64,000 nucleotides of DNA from Rhodothermia bacterium. Its GTDB lineage: Bacteria > Bacteroidota > Rhodothermia > Rhodothermales > UBA2364. Below, piece after piece: positions 62,018 to 64,000 of the stretch; position 1 is the stretch's first letter, and each line of letters begins with the position of its first letter. Where the stretch lies: assembly GCA_017303715.1 (NCBI GenBank), contig JAFLBZ010000006.1, forward strand, positions 89,429-153,428. The letters are read 5' to 3'. A program made the translations under genes and the position numbers. The notes under the pieces were generated by a model that had not been told where the DNA came from, searched no databases, and saw nothing but the letters and a program-made list of their open reading frames with translations.

Positions 62018-63262
62018 ATGGAGCGACGCAAATTTCTCTCTTGTTTAGGCATGGGGTCTGTTTTCTTGTCATCGTCCGGTTTCCGAATTCCACTTTCAGG
62101 CAAAAAGGCGTTGTCGCTGAAATCATGGGAGGAACTCCGCAAACAATTCCCACTACAGAACGCACGCGCCTATTTTAACACTGGAGGAATTGGTGCTGCC
62201 CCCTATCCTGTTTTACAAGCCGTACAGGACACCTTATTAAAGTACCAAACTCTTGGGGAAACGGGACATGAGGTATTTGCGCAGGTGCATCCGCCTTTAG
62301 CAGCTTTTTTGGGCTGCCAACCCGATGACTTGGCCTTGAACAGAAATGCTACGGAGGGAAACAGTACCATAGCTTTTGGGCTACGCCTTAAAGCAGGCGA
62401 TGAGGTGATTATAGACGACCAAGCACATCCCGGTGGCGCAATTCCGTGGATGGTCTTGCAAAAAGAATTTGGCATAAAAGTAAAGATTTTCCAAACATCC
62501 GCCCAAGGTATTGCAGAAAATGTTAAAGCCATTAACGCCTTATGGACGCCCAAAACCAAAGTACTACAGGTGAGCCATGTCACCGCGCCTACAGGCATCC
62601 GAATGCCTATCCAAGAAATCGGGGAATGGGCACGCGGAAAAAACCTTTGGTTCCATGTGGATGGTGCACAGTCTGTAGGAATGTTCCCTTTTATTTTGTC
62701 AGAATTGCAGTGCGATTCGTTTGCCGCAAGTGCCCACAAATGGATGCTTGCACCTCACGGAATTGGTTTTTTGTGGATTGATCCGGCCAAGCGAGAGCGC
62801 ATTATTCCCACCGATGTAGGAGCCTACTCGAATGACCGCTACGAATTGCCCACTGCCTTCTCCTATTTCCCCACAGCACAACGCTTCGAGGCTGGGACAC
62901 AAGACGAGACCAAAGCCGCCGGACTCGCAGCTGCTATTGCTTTCCTGAAGGAGGTTGGCATGAAGGATATTGCCGAACATGGCTTTGGGCTTGCACGGTT
63001 TTTGAACCATGCGATTCGGGCAATGCCCCAGATGGAGGTGCTTTCTCCTCTTAATCCCCTTTTGGCAAGTGCTATAACGACTTTCCGTCCAAGGAATGGG
63101 CAAACGAGAACGCTTTATAACCACCTAATGTCGCATGGTTTCCGAGTTCGTTCTGTCTCCGAGGCCAATCTGAACGCCATTCGCATCTCTACCCATATCT
63201 ATAACCATATAGACGAGTGTATAAACCTCTTAGACACCTTGCAAGAATTTTTAGCTTCATAG
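62018..63262 (+). CDS. class V aminotransferase-like PLP enzyme with Tat-like signal
   Basis: 414 residues. MERRKFLSCLGMGSVFLSSS is a twin-arginine-type start, so the protein is probably exported. The PLP fold shows ARAYFNTGGIGAAPYPVLQ, NATEGNSTIAFGL, HVDGAQSVG and the cofactor lysine in ASAHKWMLAP. This is the isopenicillin-N-epimerase/cysteine-desulfurase-like branch of class V enzymes. Export of such an enzyme is uncommon but known in this group. Substrate unknown. Confidence 0.9.
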   Translation: MERRKFLSCLGMGSVFLSSSGFRIPLSGKKALSLKSWEELRKQFPLQNARAYFNTGGIGAAPYPVLQAVQDTLLKYQTLGETGHEVFAQVHPPLAAFLGCQPDDLALNRNATEGNSTIAFGLRLKAGDEVIIDDQAHPGGAIPWMVLQKEFGIKVKIFQTSAQGIAENVKAINALWTPKTKVLQVSHVTAPTGIRMPIQEIGEWARGKNLWFHVDGAQSVGMFPFILSELQCDSFAASAHKWMLAPHGIGFLWIDPAKRERIIPTDVGAYSNDRYELPTAFSYFPTAQRFEAGTQDETKAAGLAAAIAFLKEVGMKDIAEHGFGLARFLNHAIRAMPQMEVLSPLNPLLASAITTFRPRNGQTRTLYNHLMSHGFRVRSVSEANLNAIRISTHIYNHIDECINLLDTLQEFLAS

Positions 63263-63290
63263 GATCGGGGATGTTAAACACCTTGGCTTT

Positions 63291-63357
63291 GACTACATTT
63301 TGTCGGCTATACCTCTTGTCGTAGAAAGGCGTCGCTCCGGTGGGGCTAAATGTAGTC
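63291..63357. repeat. long palindrome with dispersed GC motif, copy E
   Basis: Perfect 10-bp arms GACTACATTT (63291-63300) and AAATGTAGTC (63348-63357). The loop contains GGCGTCGCTCCGGTGGGGCT followed by AAATG, the same core as 42484-42523. The sequences just beyond the right arms of the two copies also agree (TTAGTATT / TTGATATT). Confidence 0.65.
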
Positions 63358-63465
63358 TAATAGTCTTGATATTGAGCTAGCCTTAAGCTTAAATGGATTT
63401 TAATGCTTAAAGGTGCATTATGTAATCAAGTGGAAATCTGCAAAAGCCAGTCCCGACCTCAAGAG

Positions 63466-63569
63466 CGTCATGTAAGAACTTACGGGATTGCATAAATTTC
63501 GGTTATCAAGGGATTGTTCTACTTTTAATGAACGGCAAAGCCCCGTAGGGGTGGTATCTTTACATGACG
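63466..63569. repeat. inverted-repeat pair enclosing the dispersed motif, copy F
   Basis: CGTCATGTAA (63466-63475) is exactly inverted as TTACATGACG (63560-63569). Between them, read on the minus strand, is GATACCACCCCTACGGGGCT, the dispersed family core in opposite orientation. It looks like a small inverted element. Confidence 0.55.
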
Positions 63570-64000
63570 ATAAAAACTGGTTGATCGTAGCCAAATCCAT
63601 CCATGTTCACTAAAGGTAGCCATCCATGTTGACTGAGCTATTCGGCGGATTCTCCTAAGGGGCGTCCTCCCATTATTGAACAACACATCATACTATAAAA
63701 TAGAGGCGATCTCAATAGTAGTACGAAATTTACAGCGCATCATGGCGCAAAAAATGTTGAGGATATTTTCGAAGAGAGCCCGTTAATTCAATAGATTAAT
63801 GAGAAAATCCGTTCGGCAAACAAAGGATCAAAATCTCGTTTAAGTTTTGCAAACCTATATGCTATTTATGTAATAGACTTGTTGCGCTTGTTTTTATTGA
63901 GTTTAGAAGGAATTAAGTTTGGGTGCAAAATTCATGTTTTGAATTTTTGAGCTTTAAATTGCATAATCCTGCACAAATTTCCAGTATCATTTCAGCAGTC

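Larger units (their letters stand above)
63263..64000. other. repeat-bearing noncoding end of the window
   Basis: 738 bp without a credible gene. It carries the long palindrome (63291-63357), an inverted dispersed motif (63535-63555) inside a second inverted pair (63466-63569), and then AT-rich sequence from about 63690 in which I see nothing. Confidence 0.6.

Noticed and set aside
1..64000. tRNA or rRNA genes
   Set aside because: No T-loop/acceptor patterns or rRNA signatures were recognised in the intergenic regions by eye; a covariance-model scan would settle it.

Overview
The window looks like chromosomal DNA of a member of the Bacteroidota/Rhodothermota group. The evidence is a glycosidase with a C-terminal type IX secretion sorting domain, a DUF4249 lipoprotein paired with a TonB-dependent receptor, many genes without a Shine-Dalgarno sequence, an ECF sigma factor of the TIGR02999 type next to a soluble Ser/Thr kinase (common in Rhodothermales), a DUF151-UVR protein, and a B12-dependent ribonucleotide reductase. 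Most of the backbone has roughly balanced base composition. Three stretches are visibly AT-richer and read as acquired DNA: about 16.6-17.8 kb, 25.9-31.2 kb and 56.66-58.98 kb. I saw no rRNA, tRNA, transposase, prophage or CRISPR array.

Layout. 0-6.6 kb: end of hisC, a DUF151-UVR nuclease-like protein, a small double-glycine-leader protein, apbE, a formylglycine-enzyme-like exported protein, and a Tat-exported pair (Gfo/Idh/MocA oxidoreductase and a sugar-isomerase-like TIM barrel). 6.6-7.3 kb: repeat-bearing intergenic DNA. 7.4-16.6 kb: ECF sigma plus kinase; fabG, nucleotidyltransferase and ruvA; a PhoB/PhoR-like two-component pair; MarR; DoxX; a glycosidase-like membrane protein; DUF721. 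16.6-18.2 kb: a cassette-like DUF1572 gene and a MmcQ/YjbR gene. 18.5-25.9 kb: a secreted subtilase, gmk, an alkylation-repair HEAT protein, a Nudix hydrolase and recG.

25.9-31.2 kb is an AT-rich island with a TonB receptor, a DUF4249 lipoprotein and an unknown lipoprotein in one operon, plus the tail of a second, deleted receptor. It is bracketed by two copies of the 3' end of recG. The operon is preceded by a 10-bp-period tandem repeat directly below a good promoter. 31.3-42.3 kb: glycosyltransferase, MauG-type di-haem peroxidase, acyltransferase, GHL10 glycosidase, a repeat-rich gap, ring-cleaving dioxygenase and lysS. 42.6-56.6 kb: nrdJ, dipeptide epimerase, polyprenol-phosphate glycosyltransferase, CDF transporter plus CASTOR/POLLUX-type channel, YARHG lipoprotein, and a DUF2306/DAO/mqo operon. 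59-63.3 kb: DPP-IV peptidase and a class-V aminotransferase-like protein.

The best candidate for an undescribed arrangement is a 2.4-kb restriction-modification module at 56.6-59.06 kb. A beta-class methyltransferase carries a C-terminal domain resembling staphylococcal nuclease. Next to it is an MjaI-like endonuclease whose first codons look frameshifted. A perfect 17-bp inverted repeat sits just upstream, and the whole unit lies between two 84-bp direct repeats that differ at one base. It behaves like a gene cassette but lacks canonical integron core sites.
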